NCBI GenBank assembly: GCA_009760855.2
Contig: WPIO01000119.1
Coordinates: 552,001-616,000 of the forward strand
DNA: 64,000 bases
Direction: 5' to 3'
Source: Cristatella mucedo
Taxonomy: Eukaryota; Bryozoa; Phylactolaemata; Cristatellidae
In this document: positions 32,663 to 44,906 of the stretch, piece after piece
Numbering within the stretch: the stretch's first letter is position 1
How the letters are laid out: the number at the start of each line of letters is the position of its first letter
Made by a program: the position numbers and the translations under genes
Notes under the pieces: generated by a model
What the model was told of the DNA's origin: nothing
The model's input: the letters and a program-made list of their open reading frames with translations, nothing else
Databases searched by the model: none

Positions 32663-33645
32663 GTATGTAGCATTCTTTACATAATCCTTCTGTTTCAGCT
32701 TTGAGAGGGATAAACAATTTCTTATGTGTGTACGCCATTCCTGGCACCGCCAGTTATCCAGTTGGGTCTGTCCTACATGTCTAATATACGTTTTATCGTG
32801 CTTACTGCTGAAATGGACGAACTGCTATTTTGCTTTGACATTGAAGGTCATTGACGGTCACCATTGCCACCATGAGCTTGCATGTACACATTCTTGTCAC
32901 AGTAATGAGTGATGAGCTGCTGGCCGTGTTGCAAGCTGAAGCTGTGTGTTTGGAAGCCGGGTTTCACTCTTTGATATCTTCTCAGGAGAGGCAGGTCACC
33001 TATACATGCTTGCCCTGCTTTTTCTAGTGTTGGCAGGTACACCATATGCTCTAATGCTATCCCTGAACCTAACTACAGCTGGGAATGTGCTTTTATGCAA
33101 GAGTTATTTCCTTTTCCTTGCACATTGCCATTGTTTGCTTAACATGTACTGTAGAAACTCAGTTCAAGACACCGGGTATTTACTTTTAGCGACCTCATTA
33201 GTCTTGGCTTAACAGTACATATGCATTTCACCATTATTAAGGACTGTGTTAATGAATTCAGACATTATTACTACACGAATAGCTATTGCGATTTCAACTC
33301 ATAATAAAGATCATGTGCAACCGCATTCGCAGGAATCGATATCTTGAAACAAAGCAGCTTATTAAAGGTTGTCATAAAACCGCAACTTTTCTAATCTGCC
33401 AAGCATGTGACTTTAATTGTCAATTAATTTAATCAATTGCTAATTTAAAACATTTAATTAATTACTTTAGTTGTTTTTTGTTTTTTTTTTTCTCGAATCA
33501 CCCAAATCGTGTACAATCAGATAATTGTTTTGAACAGTCAGCATTATTAATGTTGCAGCATTTTATCACTGGTTTGACATGTTTTGTGAGTGTCGTGGTA
33601 TTATATATGCAACTAATGGCCTCAAATTTTTGTTTTTTTTTCTAG

Positions 33646-33885
33646 CCTTTATAGGAACATATTTACCTACTAGTGCACCAGCAGCAGTACCAATGTCGTT
33701 CAGCCCTGGCTCCACTCTGATTCTGCCATGCAACTCGAGCGTTCCTTTGACATACTTGCCTTCGATCTGGAGCCTTTCTCCAGCATTCGTCTGGTTTGGG
33801 ACATTAATTAATGCTCCACCTGGTACCTTTGGACGTGTTGAACTTGTGTATACTCAGGACTCTCGCTATACCTTTAACGATTACG
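33646..33885 (+). CDS. L1-like receptor exon 4 (Ig2, first half)
   Basis: Acceptor TTTTTTTTCTAG ends at 33645, donor GTAAGC at 33886, phase 1 in and out. It encodes residues 132-210. GSTLILPCNSSVP corresponds to the LPCN start of Ig2 in L1-family proteins (C159); two tryptophans follow (172 and 180), of which W172 fits the core position better. NSS is a possible glycosylation site. Confidence 0.88.
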
Positions 33886-34688
33886 GTAAGCATTGTTTCA
33901 TGCTATTCAAATCCTGAAATTACCGAGGAACTAGACATGTATAGATAGGGTTATTGCTGTCTGTTTTTTGTCTTACATGGCCCCAGCTAAAACTATTTTT
34001 TCCTGACATATGAGTATTTTTTACTTTTAAAATCTCAATTAACTAAATTCTGAATTTGCAGAGATTAGTTACCCAACAAGTTGAATAATAAGAAATGTGT
34101 CTTCATTTTTATTCAAGCAATGCCACAATGGCTAAGTGGTATGTAAGCTAGTGAGCGTTCGATGTATTTTTAATCCTATGCAGCTGCCGGTGTACTTCTG
34201 AAAGCCAACATACTCCATCTCAGGAATAGGAAAACTGAAAAATATAGTTTAGTTAGGACAGTCATGAAGGACATTGGTAGCCTATAAAAAAAAAGGAAAG
34301 AGTATCTGGAACTGCAGCAGAGAAGTTGCATTAGGTTATTGCTGATGTGGGCTTCGATGTCTAGGACTAGCAGAGCTCTTGTGGCTAGCAGTCTGTATTC
34401 AATAGAAATAACCAGCTGACATTGGTCCAGCAATACAGCTAGATGTGAAGAAGCCAATCTACATATAGTCTTGGTAGGAGCTTGCTCTGTAACCTTCGAT
34501 CAAACATGTGCCGTCGTAGCTCCTTCAGCTGGCTTAATTTCTTGAAAGTTTTGACCATCCTGCAGCTTTCCCACTGTCGGCTGGTTTCGCATTAGACTAC
34601 TCAATAATGGAGGACAAAGGTCCGGTCTAGACCAAACAAGCTTCAAGCAGTCAAAGAGGACTCCTGTACAATGGGTCCATGATGATCA

Positions 34689-34802
<114 letters not shown>

Positions 34803-35189
34803 GCTCCAACAATTGGCTACCTGGAGAATAATAGTGTGTGCAGTTAGGGTATCATATTGAAATGCAGTTTAGTGACATTTACTAGCCACGTGTGTGTCGT
34901 AGCAAGGTGTAGCTAGTGCCCAAGGGAGAGTTCAGTTCTTTTCATTGCCTGCTAAGACTCTGTCTGATAGCCATTTCAATTGCCACTTGGGGCACATTTT
35001 TAAATTGGTATATTCCATTAAGAAAAGTATTGTTCTGCCCTTAGTTGGTCGCCTAGCTTTGGTCATTTCTTGTTATGCATTCCTCACGACAACTGCATCC
35101 TTTCAATCTTAACTGACAAAATATCACATGGGTTGTTTCTTCCCTTGCTTGGCTAAAATAAATGAATACAATTCATCTGTATTGTGACC

Positions 35190-35330
35190 TGAGAGAACAA
35201 CATTTTAATTCAAGTGCCTCACATATGCCACGGGGCTAGTGCTTACGACCTCGGCCTGACCTTGGTCGTCGGACATACATTGGTCGGGGCGAGCACCTCA
35301 ACCACTTGGCCAAACCAGTTCGGTAAAGGG
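35190..35330 (-). mobile_element. tRNA-derived SINE, family 1
   Basis: Diverged reverse copy: CAAGTGCCTCACATATGCC at the tail, TTACGACCTCGGCCTGACC, and GGTCGGGGCGAGCACCTCAA before the A-box complement. The stretch TTGGTCG is duplicated in the middle (about 35265 and 35280). Confidence 0.7.
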
Positions 35331-35394
35331 GTTGCTTATATGCTCACCTCAGGAACAAGCTGTTCTATTGTATTATAAATATTAATAAATACTA

Positions 35395-35505
35395 GCTTAT
35401 TTAACATCGTCGTATATACAGTGACAAAAGAGAATTTTTAGGGTTCGAACTTGGGACCGATGTTGTGAAAAGCAACTGCCTTACCTATGGTGCCATCATT
35501 GTTAA
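35395..35505 (-). mobile_element. tRNA-derived SINE, family 2
   Basis: Reverse copy with ACAGTGACAAAAGAG, a B-box complement GGTTCGAACTTGGGACC and AAAGCAACTGCCTTACCTA. Confidence 0.65.
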
Positions 35506-37236
35506 ACATTTATTAACCTCAGTATGGCAGAATAGTCACCTGTTTTGTCTTAGGCTCTCCTGTCAAAATTGTATTTATGTAATTTATGTTGAGGCTATTC
35601 AGAAATCAGTTTTGTGCTCGCAGTGACAAAAGGGTTAATATGGATGCATCTATTTCGTTGGGCACTGCATTGATAGGTCGCGTTTAGGCAGTTGAGCATG
35701 ACTTTAGCATCTTTTGCCATTAGCAGCTTGTATTTGTAGTGATAGTATCCTTATTCGTAGGAGCGTTTGGGGATGGTAATTATTTTGCAGAATAAAACCT
35801 TGCAACCTGTTACTCTATTTTATGGAGACGTGAGTGATATGGGGTAAAAACAAGTAGAGGTTTATAATATAATTAATGAGCAGATATTGGGAATAGATGC
35901 ATTTTTGTGCAAAAATGCACACCTATATCCTCAAGCCCGGCTGTGGCTTTGCTTCTTCATATGTAGCTGAATATCGTAACGACTTTCAGATGGGTGGTGC
36001 TCTTAGCTCCTGTCTGGACAATAAGTAAGATATATCGTCGCTTTATATAGAAGACTTGGTGGCAGAGTCCTGCTAGTTGGGTTAAAGCTGTTTCGTTTAT
36101 TTCCCCAGTTACAATGCTTCTACTTGTTCTCTTGAGCTGCCCTTTCTTGCAGATCATATCGAGCTGTTCAGTGGAGCAACATCATAGTAACGTTCTTGCC
36201 CATGTATCTTGCTGACTCGTGTAAGCTTTTATTACTTTTGAATGTTAGTTGATGTCAGTGGGCTACCCTGGGCTTTCGCAATACAGCTTAGGCTCTGATC
36301 TGTGTTTAAACTTGCTTCCATTGTTAGTCTTGGTAGAGTTACTGAAATTTTACATTGTGTAGCTCCTGCATGCCGTGCGAGAACTATAGTTATGTAACAC
36401 GCTCTTGTTTCGAAAACTGAGACTTTCTTTGTATGTCCAGTCGGCCAGTGCCAATTATTTTGAAAGCAAAGCAAAACTATAAATTGTAATAGCCCTAGTA
36501 AACTTCTCCAACCGATTTTTAATTTGTCTAATTTGCAGAAAGGTGAATATTTCGAAGCCATTTCTCGTTGTTCTATGCAAAACTACCAAGCTAAACAGGA
36601 GGTGCTTTTAAGATATAAAGCAAAGGCTTTGTTAAATTGCCTATTACCAATCTAGTTTGAGCCATAGACTCACTAGCCATTCAGTGTCAATTGTTCAATG
36701 TGGGCACTCAAGAGCTGCCGAACCAACTGATTTCATGGCACATAATCTCCACCATTTGATATTGATGCTGCAGCTAGCAATGACAGTAAAAAGTAAGCGG
36801 TTCATCAGTCTCATCTATGTAGCGGCAGTCAAGCCTTTAAAATGGCATTCGGGTTATTAACTGTCCTTGTTTCTGTAGCCTCAGGCGTGCCTTAGAAGCA
36901 GCCTTTACTTGATTAAAAAGACTCACTGTAGCAGTAGTCTAGGCTTTCTCTCAGCTTCAGCAGACGTTAACGAATTGCCCACTAATTCAGGATTACAACG
37001 TGCTTCTCTGTATCATAACCTTCACTCTATGTAATGAAGTGCAAGTAGGTTACCACTAGGATGACACCTAGCTTCTGGTATTTTCTGCGATTTGTTGAAC
37101 TTTGGAATTCGTCATTGAGTTTTTCCATTGTCCCGACTGTTCTATAAGACTACACAATTAATGATGAAGCCAGTTGGCTATCGAATGCTTACCTTAAGTC
37201 GCTTAGGCTGTTGGTGCTCTATAAAAAAAAACTCTC

Positions 37237-37300
37237 CTGTGTAAAACCCACATAGTCTTCGTGGACTTTACAGACGGAGATGCATTACATAGATGTACAG
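37237..37300 (-). repeat. interspersed repeat R3
   Basis: CTCTCCTGTGTAAAACCCAC and TACAGACGGAGATGCATTAC are the reverse complement of the R3 block at 17480-17560. Confidence 0.7.
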
Positions 37301-37464
37301 GGCACCTTCTGCAATGGCCATCTTAGTAAAGCCGGCAGTTTCTTTGGTGAATTGCCCTTGTTCCGGCTGCATTTTTAAGCTTGTATTTTAGCTAATAGCA
37401 GAGAACCTGCAGTTCTTGGCGTAAGCCGTGAAGGCGCACTGTACTATTTCAAATTACCTTAGTT

Positions 37465-37565
37465 GCTCTTTGAGGTTGAGGCCGAGGTTGTGGGCCCGAG
37501 TCCTGTGGCATACATGTGAAGCGCCTGAGTAGAGAGTAATTTCTCTTATAACGGTGTACAAATGA
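37465..37565 (+). mobile_element. SINE family 1, 3' half
   Basis: GAGGTTGTGGGCCCGAGTCC (B box) and the tail GTGAAGCGCCTGAGTAGAG; the A box is missing. The R3 repeat follows at 37590. Confidence 0.75.
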
Positions 37566-37589
37566 ATTTTTTTCTGTGTGTATGCATGC

Positions 37590-37700
37590 ATCTCTGTCGG
37601 TAACCCCACAAAAGCCTCTGAGACTAAGTGGTTCTTATGCATGAGAGTTATCTGTAGCATTATAAAAGCCCAAGTGGCTGTATGTGTGCAATTGGTACCC
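37590..37700 (+). repeat. interspersed repeat R3
   Basis: ATCTCTGTCGGTAACCCCAC and ATGCATGAGAGTTATCTGTA followed by a GGCTGTATGTGTGCAATTGG end, same orientation as 17480. Confidence 0.65.
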
Positions 37701-38359
37701 ATCTGACTTTATCTCAAGCAGCAAAGAGAAATCAAGAAGCATAGCTGGGTCAGGGAAGCAGTGCATGTACTGAGTAGCAGGGAAATAGCAGCTCAATGCG
37801 GTTGGAAGGATGGACCCTGAGTACCTGTTGCTTTTGCAGCTCTTGGTATTTATGTATTTACAAGGCTGTTGCATGTGATCTGACATGGTGCTAGATTATC
37901 TGCATTTTGTCGTTAAAACCGAATACAAACAGGTAAGCCCCGGTTAGTAACCTCTTGCCACATCCAATATTCGTTTATTCAGCCGCTATGTAGCCCTGTA
38001 ATCCGACTACCAGCTTGAGACCTTAATCGTCTGTGTTGTTGTACTCGTTTGTAAAGATGATACCATGCATGTGATTGAGCATTGCTTATCTTGTAAAGCA
38101 TCTGGGTAGACGATTTAAATTCTAGTGGTGCTAAACAGATGACTTTCGAATTCTTTTACTAATAATCATAAGTTGTACTGTATCTTAAAGGTTTTCATAG
38201 TCTTCGCACACAATGCCACTTGGTTTGTCACTACTTTTAAAGTTTATTATCTGTGAAAACTGATAGCTTTGTCACAGATCAATCACTATTTGCTCCCCTT
38301 GTATTAGCTAGAGACGATTCTTGACACTGGTAAAATAACATAACTCATACGTGTTGTAG

Positions 38360-38588
38360 GTACATTATTCATTCGAAATAGCACCCGTGATCAGTTCAGC
38401 AGTTTTAAGTCTATTTCTTGCTACATTAAAGACAGTAGCTTTTCTTCTGAACTGGCAGTGGGGGTTTACAACATGCAACCAACTTCGACGCCTGGCACTC
38501 TAACCACTGCTCCCACGTTATTGTACAAGTCACCTGATTTGACTGTGCCCGAAGGAGCATCGTTTTTCCTCAGTTGCATATTTGACGA
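38360..38588 (+). CDS. L1-like receptor exon 5 (Ig2 second half, Ig3 first half)
   Basis: Acceptor GTGTTGTAG ends at 38359, donor GTAAGT at 38589; enters phase 1, leaves phase 2. It encodes residues 212-286: TLFIRNSTRDQFSSF then C231 closes Ig2, and PTLLYKSPDLTVPEGASFFL with C283 opens Ig3. GTLFI corresponds to the GNLYF strand of Ig2 in L1 proteins. Confidence 0.88.
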
Positions 38589-38804
38589 GTAAGTTTGTAA
38601 ATGTGTGTTTGTATGTGTATATGTGCTTGTAGTAATGCATATATGTTCTCTATAGTATTGCTCCGCCGTCTATTCTGATGTCTATGTGGTGCCGGCTGCC
38701 GGCTTTCAACGTAGCATATAGACAAAATACGTCAATCATTTATGCATGATATGTAGTATATGCATATTTGCCTCACATTAAAAATGCTGCTGCTGGTACA
38801 TAAA

Positions 38805-39345
38805 GGTTAATGAGTTTTGTCATTAAGTGTTTTTAATGACCTTTCTGATTTGCCCCTGCATGGAGTTCATTTGCCTCTTATTGGGCTCTGGTGCAATATT
38901 TGGCTAAGGGTACTTGAGCCTGCTAAAAAGCTTATTAAGATTTGTAGCCGGATTAGAGTCGGAACTCGTGCAGCACTCAAACCTCTCCCAAATATGTTCT
39001 ATGGGATTTAGATCAGGTGGCTGACTCGGCCAACTTACTACTCTGACCCGTGGTTGAACAAACATCTTTCGTTGGAGGCCTTTGCTATGTGCTTGGGGTA
39101 ATTGTCCTGATGCCAGACATAATCATTCTCCAGGGGAGCTCAGCTTTTGGAATTCCGGCATTTCTAAACAGTTCTATGTGCAAATGTTGGTCCATGATTC
39201 CATTAATAACGTGCAGTACTACAGCAGCTGAAGAGCAAAAACAACCCTAAACCAGGACACTGCTGTCATCGATTTCAACTGTTGGCTGCACAACAGTCAG
39301 GGTGATACAACTCACCGTTTTGCCGACTCATGTTCTCCTTTTATT
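38805..39345 (-). pseudogene. Tc1/mariner transposase remnant
   Basis: Read on the minus strand in shifting frames: VLV-GCFCSSAAVVLHVING then IMDQHLHIELFRNAGIPKAE, then a QDNYPKHIAK box (second catalytic Asp) and WPSQPPDLNPIEHIWERF (the Glu block), then a C-terminal NSMQGQIRKVIKNT. These are the diagnostic blocks of Tc1-like DDE transposases. The N-terminal DNA-binding half and terminal inverted repeats were not found. It lies in intron 5. Confidence 0.85.
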
Positions 39346-39379
39346 GTTATCGCAGACCATGAGTTCGACAATAGTATTA

Positions 39380-39762
39380 AGAATAATAATAATAATACAT
39401 TTGATATAGCACCACCATAGAACGAACTCAATCTTTTTCTAAGCACTGTACATCTACATTATGGTTAGAGGTAGCATGCTCCATAAAACCAAGAATGGCA
39501 TGGTTAGGGATGACATGCACAGGGTCAGGATGCAAGTATGGTCAGTGGCAGTATGCACAGTGTCAGCATGCATAAGTACATGACGTTTGAGTCCCAGGGA
39601 TCCATGAAATGCTGTGGACCGTGCCTTTAGTTCGTAAGCTCCTAAAGCCTGGAACTCATTCCCGACTTGTGTCACGATGCTCCCTGACTTTACCACATTT
39701 AAAATGAACTAAAACGCATCCATTTATCACAGCATTTAGTGGGTCCCTATGATAACTAGAAG
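39380..39762. mobile_element. LINE family A fragment with internal inversion
   Basis: 39380-39617 is the LINE A 3' end in minus orientation (AAT tail, CACAGGGTCAGGATGCAAG, ending CATGAAATGCTGTGG). At 39618 orientation flips: GACCGTGCCTTTAGTTCGTA through CACAGCATTTAGTGGGTCCC is the adjoining upstream LINE A segment in plus orientation. This is the pattern left by twin priming. Confidence 0.8.
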
Positions 39763-39804
39763 TTTTGTACAAGTGGAGTTAAACTCAGATGAGCAATTGT
39801 AGCC

Positions 39805-39900
39805 CTGAGTCTTAGCCCAGGAGGTACCTTGGCTTTTCATGACATGGGTCGTGGGGTTCGAATCCGGGGATACAAAAATCAGCCAGCTGAATGGTACTTG
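39805..39900 (+). mobile_element. tRNA-derived SINE, family 2 (partial)
   Basis: CAGGAGGTACCTTGGCTTTT, then GTCGTGGGGTTCGAATCC, a near-perfect B box. Only the tRNA-like half is clear. Confidence 0.65.
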
Positions 39901-39989
39901 CTATTTGGAACTCGTGCTTCCGGAAAGTTCGCATGGCTGCGTGAAAAGTGGGAGCTGTACATTTAAGAGAAAAAAGCTGCTTCGACCAC

Positions 39990-40390
39990 TACACAGCATG
40001 TATTAAATAGGATTAGGCAAGAATGATTTTGAATGAGTACCTCCCTTGCAGGTATCGTTCTTCGCTGTGGCCTACGTAAAATATAAGGTTCGAAAGTATC
40101 AAATGTATCTGATAGATCTAGCAGAGCCAGGGCTGTGTAGTCCTTAGGTTGATGCTGCATGCGATGTCGTTGGCTACAAGGTGGAAACGACTTTCAGTTA
40201 ATCAGTGTGGCTTAAATCCCGAGTGAAAGTTATATAACAATTTCCTACTTTCAGTACGTGCTACCAGCTGCTGAATAGCAATCTTTTCGAAAACCATTGA
40301 CAAACAAAAATAAGGCAAGCGTGCGATAGTTTGCAAACAACTCGGAACCAGTTACAGGCCTTCTTTAGTATCGGTTCATTATGCTATTTT
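39990..40390 (-). mobile_element. LINE RT fragment, third family (C)
   Basis: On the minus strand the palm A region reads ALALLDLSDTFDTFEPYIL (about 40090-40145), preceded by degenerate FSMVFEKIAIQQL-like and YNFHSGF-like fingers blocks. The sequence is too far from families A and B to be the same element. Frames are broken. Confidence 0.6.
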
Positions 40391-41103
40391 ATCAAGCTGC
40401 TACTCTATCAATACCAAAGATTACAGTAGCATGCGACTGTTTAGGCAAATATTGCACATACCTCTGGGAACAGAAGCAGCCCACACTGCTCATCAATATT
40501 TTGAGATCTTAGGAGCATATGTTGCGTAAGGCTAGACCTCTTGCTTTGTAAAAATCTGCCCCACTTTGATTCCTGGTGACTTTACTGATCCAGCCATGAA
40601 TAGTGTGTATGAGCTTGGTAAGAGTCTACACCAGTTTCTCTTAATAAGATCAACCACTAAGATATGTATATTTTGATCACTTTGCTGCCAGTTTACATTT
40701 ATCCCTTTGATTCCGTGTGGGTTTTTCAATTGGGCGCTTGACTGTGGCAGTTCATTAGGATATTAGGCGTAGGTTAATCTGGTTCTCTGTTCTACTTACA
40801 CGTGTTTTCCTTATTTAGCATTGAGTTATTCCTCGAATGCCTCTCTGTTATGGCATTTTTATTTTTGAAATTGTAACTCATTTTCCTAAGCATGGGCCTC
40901 CGAGCAATCTCTCGGACTTAATCAAATGTAGTTGACTAGTGTTTGGGTGTGTGTGTGCTTGCTTGCGTTCGTGCATGTGTGCGCGTATCTTTCTGTCTTT
41001 AACTCTCCTTCACTCTCTCGCTGACTATGTATCGTTTTTTACTGGCTATTTCTCCGGTGGGTGCACAGGGAAATGATTGAACATCTGTATTTCTGCTTTC
41101 TAG

Positions 41104-41453
41104 TCAAGGTGGGGCAATCGCTTTGGTAAATTGGAACAACTATGTTGCTAATCGGCAAGATGGTGGAGCTAGGATACAAATAATCAACGCCGACGTCAAT
41201 CTTCCATCATCATGGATCTGCACTTATGTCAGTCCAAGTGGTAAAAGTGCAACCGGTACGATCACAGTGTCAGTGATACCCTATCCTGAAATATCAGGCC
41301 TGCAGGATACAATTGTCACGACTGGATCTGTTGCCGTGTTTACTTGCCGAGTGCGTCCTCTGAGAGCAGCTACATTCAAGTGGTACAAGAATGGTGTAGA
41401 CGTTCCGCTGACGAAGTATGTCTCTGCTTTAAGTGCCGATGGCTTTTCCTCCA
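41104..41453 (+). CDS. L1-like receptor exon 6 (Ig3 second half, Ig4 first half)
   Basis: Acceptor TTCTGCTTTCTAG ends at 41103, donor GTAAGT at 41454; enters phase 2, leaves phase 1. It encodes residues 288-403. LVNWNNY (W297) and WICTYVSPSGKSATG (C326) close Ig3; PYPEISGLQDTIVTTGSVAV with C368 and TFKWYKNG (W380) opens Ig4. Confidence 0.9.
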
Positions 41454-44012
41454 GTAAGTTTGTTATATTTGAGTTTGGCCAATTTATTAATTTTTTCTTA
41501 GCTTGTTCAGTCAAGACTTTGACGTTGATGTATCAGTACTGAAACAGGTGTGTCGCAACACGGGCTTCTGCTAGCTTAGCACGGTGGCTGAATACCACTA
41601 GGCAACACACTGACTTCCTTATTTGGAGGCGAAGCAGTATTAACACAGTGCCACATGTGCACCGAGCAGGTCGTTTAATCTGCTGCCATCGTGAGCATGC
41701 CGAAATTAATCATAAAATTCCTACCATCCTTCTCGAAATGCTTTAGAGACCTAACACAAGATGTAGGTGATCATTTTTCTATGGCAAGTTCCTGTGGCTT
41801 GCTGCCCTTCCTTTGCGAGCAGCTCAGCGCCGAGATGTGGCTCAAAGATGTCATATGTTGTCATCTAGTAACCAACCACATGATTTAGTTGTAGCCAAGT
41901 CTTTTTACTAGCTTAGCAGGTCCGGCAGAAAAGTTTGTCGGTTTGGGTATGCTTCTGTGAAGTATTAATTTCCTCGGCATGTCATCAATGAGACAGCTAC
42001 TGGCATTTTTGTAAATTTTTTTTTGGTCATTATGTCTACAGTTTTTTTCTGTGCAAGGGTTGCTCAATGAAACTATATAGATTTCCTCAATGTTAACTTA
42101 GATGTGCTGTTGTTTCCGAACTGAACCACACATACATTTGCTATTAAAGTCTGGTTTATCTAGGATATCATATCCTTTAAATTGAAGCTGAAAACTCAAC
42201 AACGTGTGCTTCTGCTTTGCACCTCTGTCAAACAGGCAAGCGATATTATGTTGGGTAAAATTTGACCGTGCTCTTTATCTGGAAATATTTCCCCAAGCTT
42301 AGCTCAACGCAGCCTCCATCTGACTGCTGACCTTGATCGACCCTGGAGCTTAATCAAACACAAGCTACCTGATAAAAGTGTATTCTTAAGTGAGGCCTAG
42401 TATCCTGCTAAATAAGGTGATTATTAGCAAACAGCCTTATTGTGCGCCGCATAGCAACGAAATGACCAGCTGGGTAGCCTAGAAACAATATGAGTAAACT
42501 CATCAATCTCAGACCATGGCCCCAGCTGTTTATGTAACCTGCTTAACCGGTTCAGGCTCCAGCCTTTAATAAGATAAATGCTCTGCCTTTTCAAGCTTAT
42601 TTGAAAGTGAAACGCTCAAGACTTGTATGGCCTGTTCTGCCTTAGCTTGCCAATTATTTGAGTGTCAGCTGTGTAAGTGTGTAGGCTGAAGCTTGCCAAA
42701 GCTGCCTAGCCCAGCGATTATCCAGATTGTTTAGATTGTCCTTTGCAGTCATTGCTGGAGCTTTAGGAAGATTGCTCTTCAGAAAGATTACTCGTCCAAA
42801 TACCGTTGCTTAGTCAGCTATAACTGGTGCTCGAGACTAAGATTGTCTGTTTAATTAAGTTGGCTGTTCTTTGATGTGTTAAGGGTAACATTGCATTTAC
42901 TGCCTTGACTTATTATAAGTTAATGTTCAGCCATGAGTATAATTTTAGGCTGTAACCCATTTTTATTGAATTTGCTCAGCATGCTCATTTTATTGTCACT
43001 ACATACAGAATCCTAATAGATTGACTGCAAACGCTGACCATGCTCCCCCAAGTATATTACCCCTTTGCCAATTGTTGATGTATTTTAAGTTGTGCATCAA
43101 ACATTTAGCTCAGTAAGCTAAATCTCAAAAAATGCTGGAAAGATTCTGTCCAACAACCGTACGTTTGTTTAGGGTACCTTGCAAAAAGACGATCATGTTA
43201 TAAATGGTATCACAAGTTTTGACGATTTCTTTATCACAGGAAAAAATTATCATGACAACCATGTCTAACCATGAAGTAAACCAGAAAAAACTTCTGCAAA
43301 TATAATGTCCTACCCTCAGTTCTTTAATATATTTTTTAAATTCTTTTGTACTTCAGCAGAGGTCTACTTTTAGCATGCCTATTCTGACCCAACAAGATAC
43401 ATCGGCCGTGTGGCTGTATTTTGCTGTGACCTGAGTGATTTTCATTTACTTTCCCTGTTTCATTTTGTTTCTCTGATCATTTAGTTTTCTTGTAGCGTTT
43501 AGTATGCTTCAGGCATTAAGCTTTCTTTGGTAGCCGCATCTTCGACCCGGTAATAGTAGAAGAAATTAATTTATCAGTGAAGTTATGCCAACTCCTTTTT
43601 TTGAATAAATTTTGTAAATTGCCCTGTTAGCACTTCTGCACGTATCAGCTCCACTCTCATGTCTTGGTTATTAAGAATTTTAACACGAGAACAGACAGTA
43701 AAAATGAAGCCTTTGCTGTGGTGTGTTGGTTGATCTACGCCTGTATTCCTCCCATTTCCGCGAGGTAGTATGAAGTCTTGTTATGGCTATACAACAGGTG
43801 TGTTTCGGTTGTTTCAATAAATAAAGCCAAAGAGTTTAAATGTCCCATATACATCTCCATAATTTTTTTGCATGGCTGCTTTGGTCATAATGACTTAAGC
43901 CATTCTTCGAGGGGTTAATTCTTAGCTGCGATCATGTCTGTTGTAATAAACTCTACTTAGTTTTCATTAATTTTCATGTATTTCGAATGTTTGCAATTTC
44001 TTTCCAGATAAG
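41454..44012. other. intron 6, nothing certain
   Basis: No further exon was found; the phases of exons 6 and 7 match and Ig4 is complete without one. A weak SINE-like block may lie near 41565-41640. Confidence 0.5.
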
Positions 44013-44201
44013 CTGTGATCGAACGCCCATATGAATTCCTGCCTGCTGCATTCTCCAGAGTTGATACCGAAGGTTTCTTCTTAAATGTATTTTTAGCCCT
44101 TACAATCTCCAATGTTGACAAATCAGACATTAGCGTCATCACCTGTGCTGCTTCTAACACTTTGGCGACCCGCAAGAAAGGTGTCCGGCTACTAGTCAAG
44201 G
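44013..44201 (+). CDS. L1-like receptor exon 7 (Ig4, second half)
   Basis: Phase 1 in and out. The acceptor is the second AG of CCAGATAAG (ending 44012): the first AG, five bases upstream, would shift the frame and hit a TGA at 44016. It encodes residues 405-466, VIERPYEFLPAAF to VRLLVK, with SVITCAASNTLA carrying C448. Donor GTATGT at 44202. Confidence 0.85.
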
Positions 44202-44293
44202 GTATGTGGTTATCGTTTGTTTTCTTCTGCACTTACATGCTTCTGTTTAGTTTTTAACCTGAGCATGTACATTTGGTTTTCTTTTGCCTCCAG

Positions 44294-44680
44294 ATCCGAC
44301 AACTGTCAGTATTGCTGCCATTCTGGACAACCCGGTTGCAGGCAAGCCTGGTAACTTCCCGGTTAACAGCAATACGACGGCAATCAGATTTTTATGTAAT
44401 TACACCTTGGATTCTAGTATCTCCGGGGAGAAAGTGGTGTGGCAAATGCAAGCATACTCAGGTGACATCGATGAGAAAACACTGGCACCAGATTTTGGCT
44501 TGCAACTATCTTCTGTCGTCACGCAAACATCCCAGAAGCAGTCAGCCTTGAATATTCAGTATACTCCAGAGAGCTCCCGGAAGATCTTGGGGAGTGTCAA
44601 CTGCTCAGTGTTGTACCAAATTCTAGGCCAATCCTTTAGGGTAGGATCAGGAAATACCGGTCAAATAACTGTCACAGAAG
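44294..44680 (+). CDS. L1-like receptor exon 8 (Ig5)
   Basis: Acceptor CTTTTGCCTCCAG ends at 44293, donor GTGAGT at 44681, phase 1 in and out. It encodes residues 468-595, one complete Ig domain: C501 in IRFLCNYT, W516 in KVVWQMQ, C570 in GSVNCSVLY. It is the only Ig domain here in a single exon. Sequons NTT, NYT and NCS are present. Similarity to a particular L1-family Ig domain is weak. Confidence 0.88.
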
Positions 44681-44765
44681 GTGAGTGCTACTATGTGTGT
44701 GCAATGATTTTTCTGTGTATTTTCTTCGGTAGAATGGCTAGTAATACTCTTAGCTTGTTTTGTAG

Positions 44766-44906
44766 TACCTCCACCATTAGAGATTACCACTGTCGCACAG
44801 TTTCCTTACTGGATTATCGGTGTGATCGTTGCTGCACTTTTTCTCATTCTGCTGGTATTCCTTATCATCTTTTGCGTTCAGCGGAATAAAGGAGAGCAGT
44901 ACTATG
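44766..44906 (+). CDS. L1-like receptor exon 9 (membrane span)
   Basis: Acceptor TTGTTTTGTAG ends at 44765, only 85 bp after exon 8; donor GTGAGT at 44907; phase 1 in and out. It encodes residues 597-642: a short stalk, a hydrophobic span about 612-632 (IIGVIVAALFLILLVFLIIF) and a basic stop-transfer CVQRNKGEQYY. The RxKGxxY pattern just inside the membrane is shared with L1-family proteins. Confidence 0.92.

Noticed and set aside
41281-41514. A minus-strand open frame at exon 6
   Set aside because: It is the shadow of the Ig3/Ig4 exon.
44680-44766. A hidden fibronectin III exon between Ig5 and the membrane span
   Set aside because: The gap is 85 bp and is a complete small intron with donor and acceptor.
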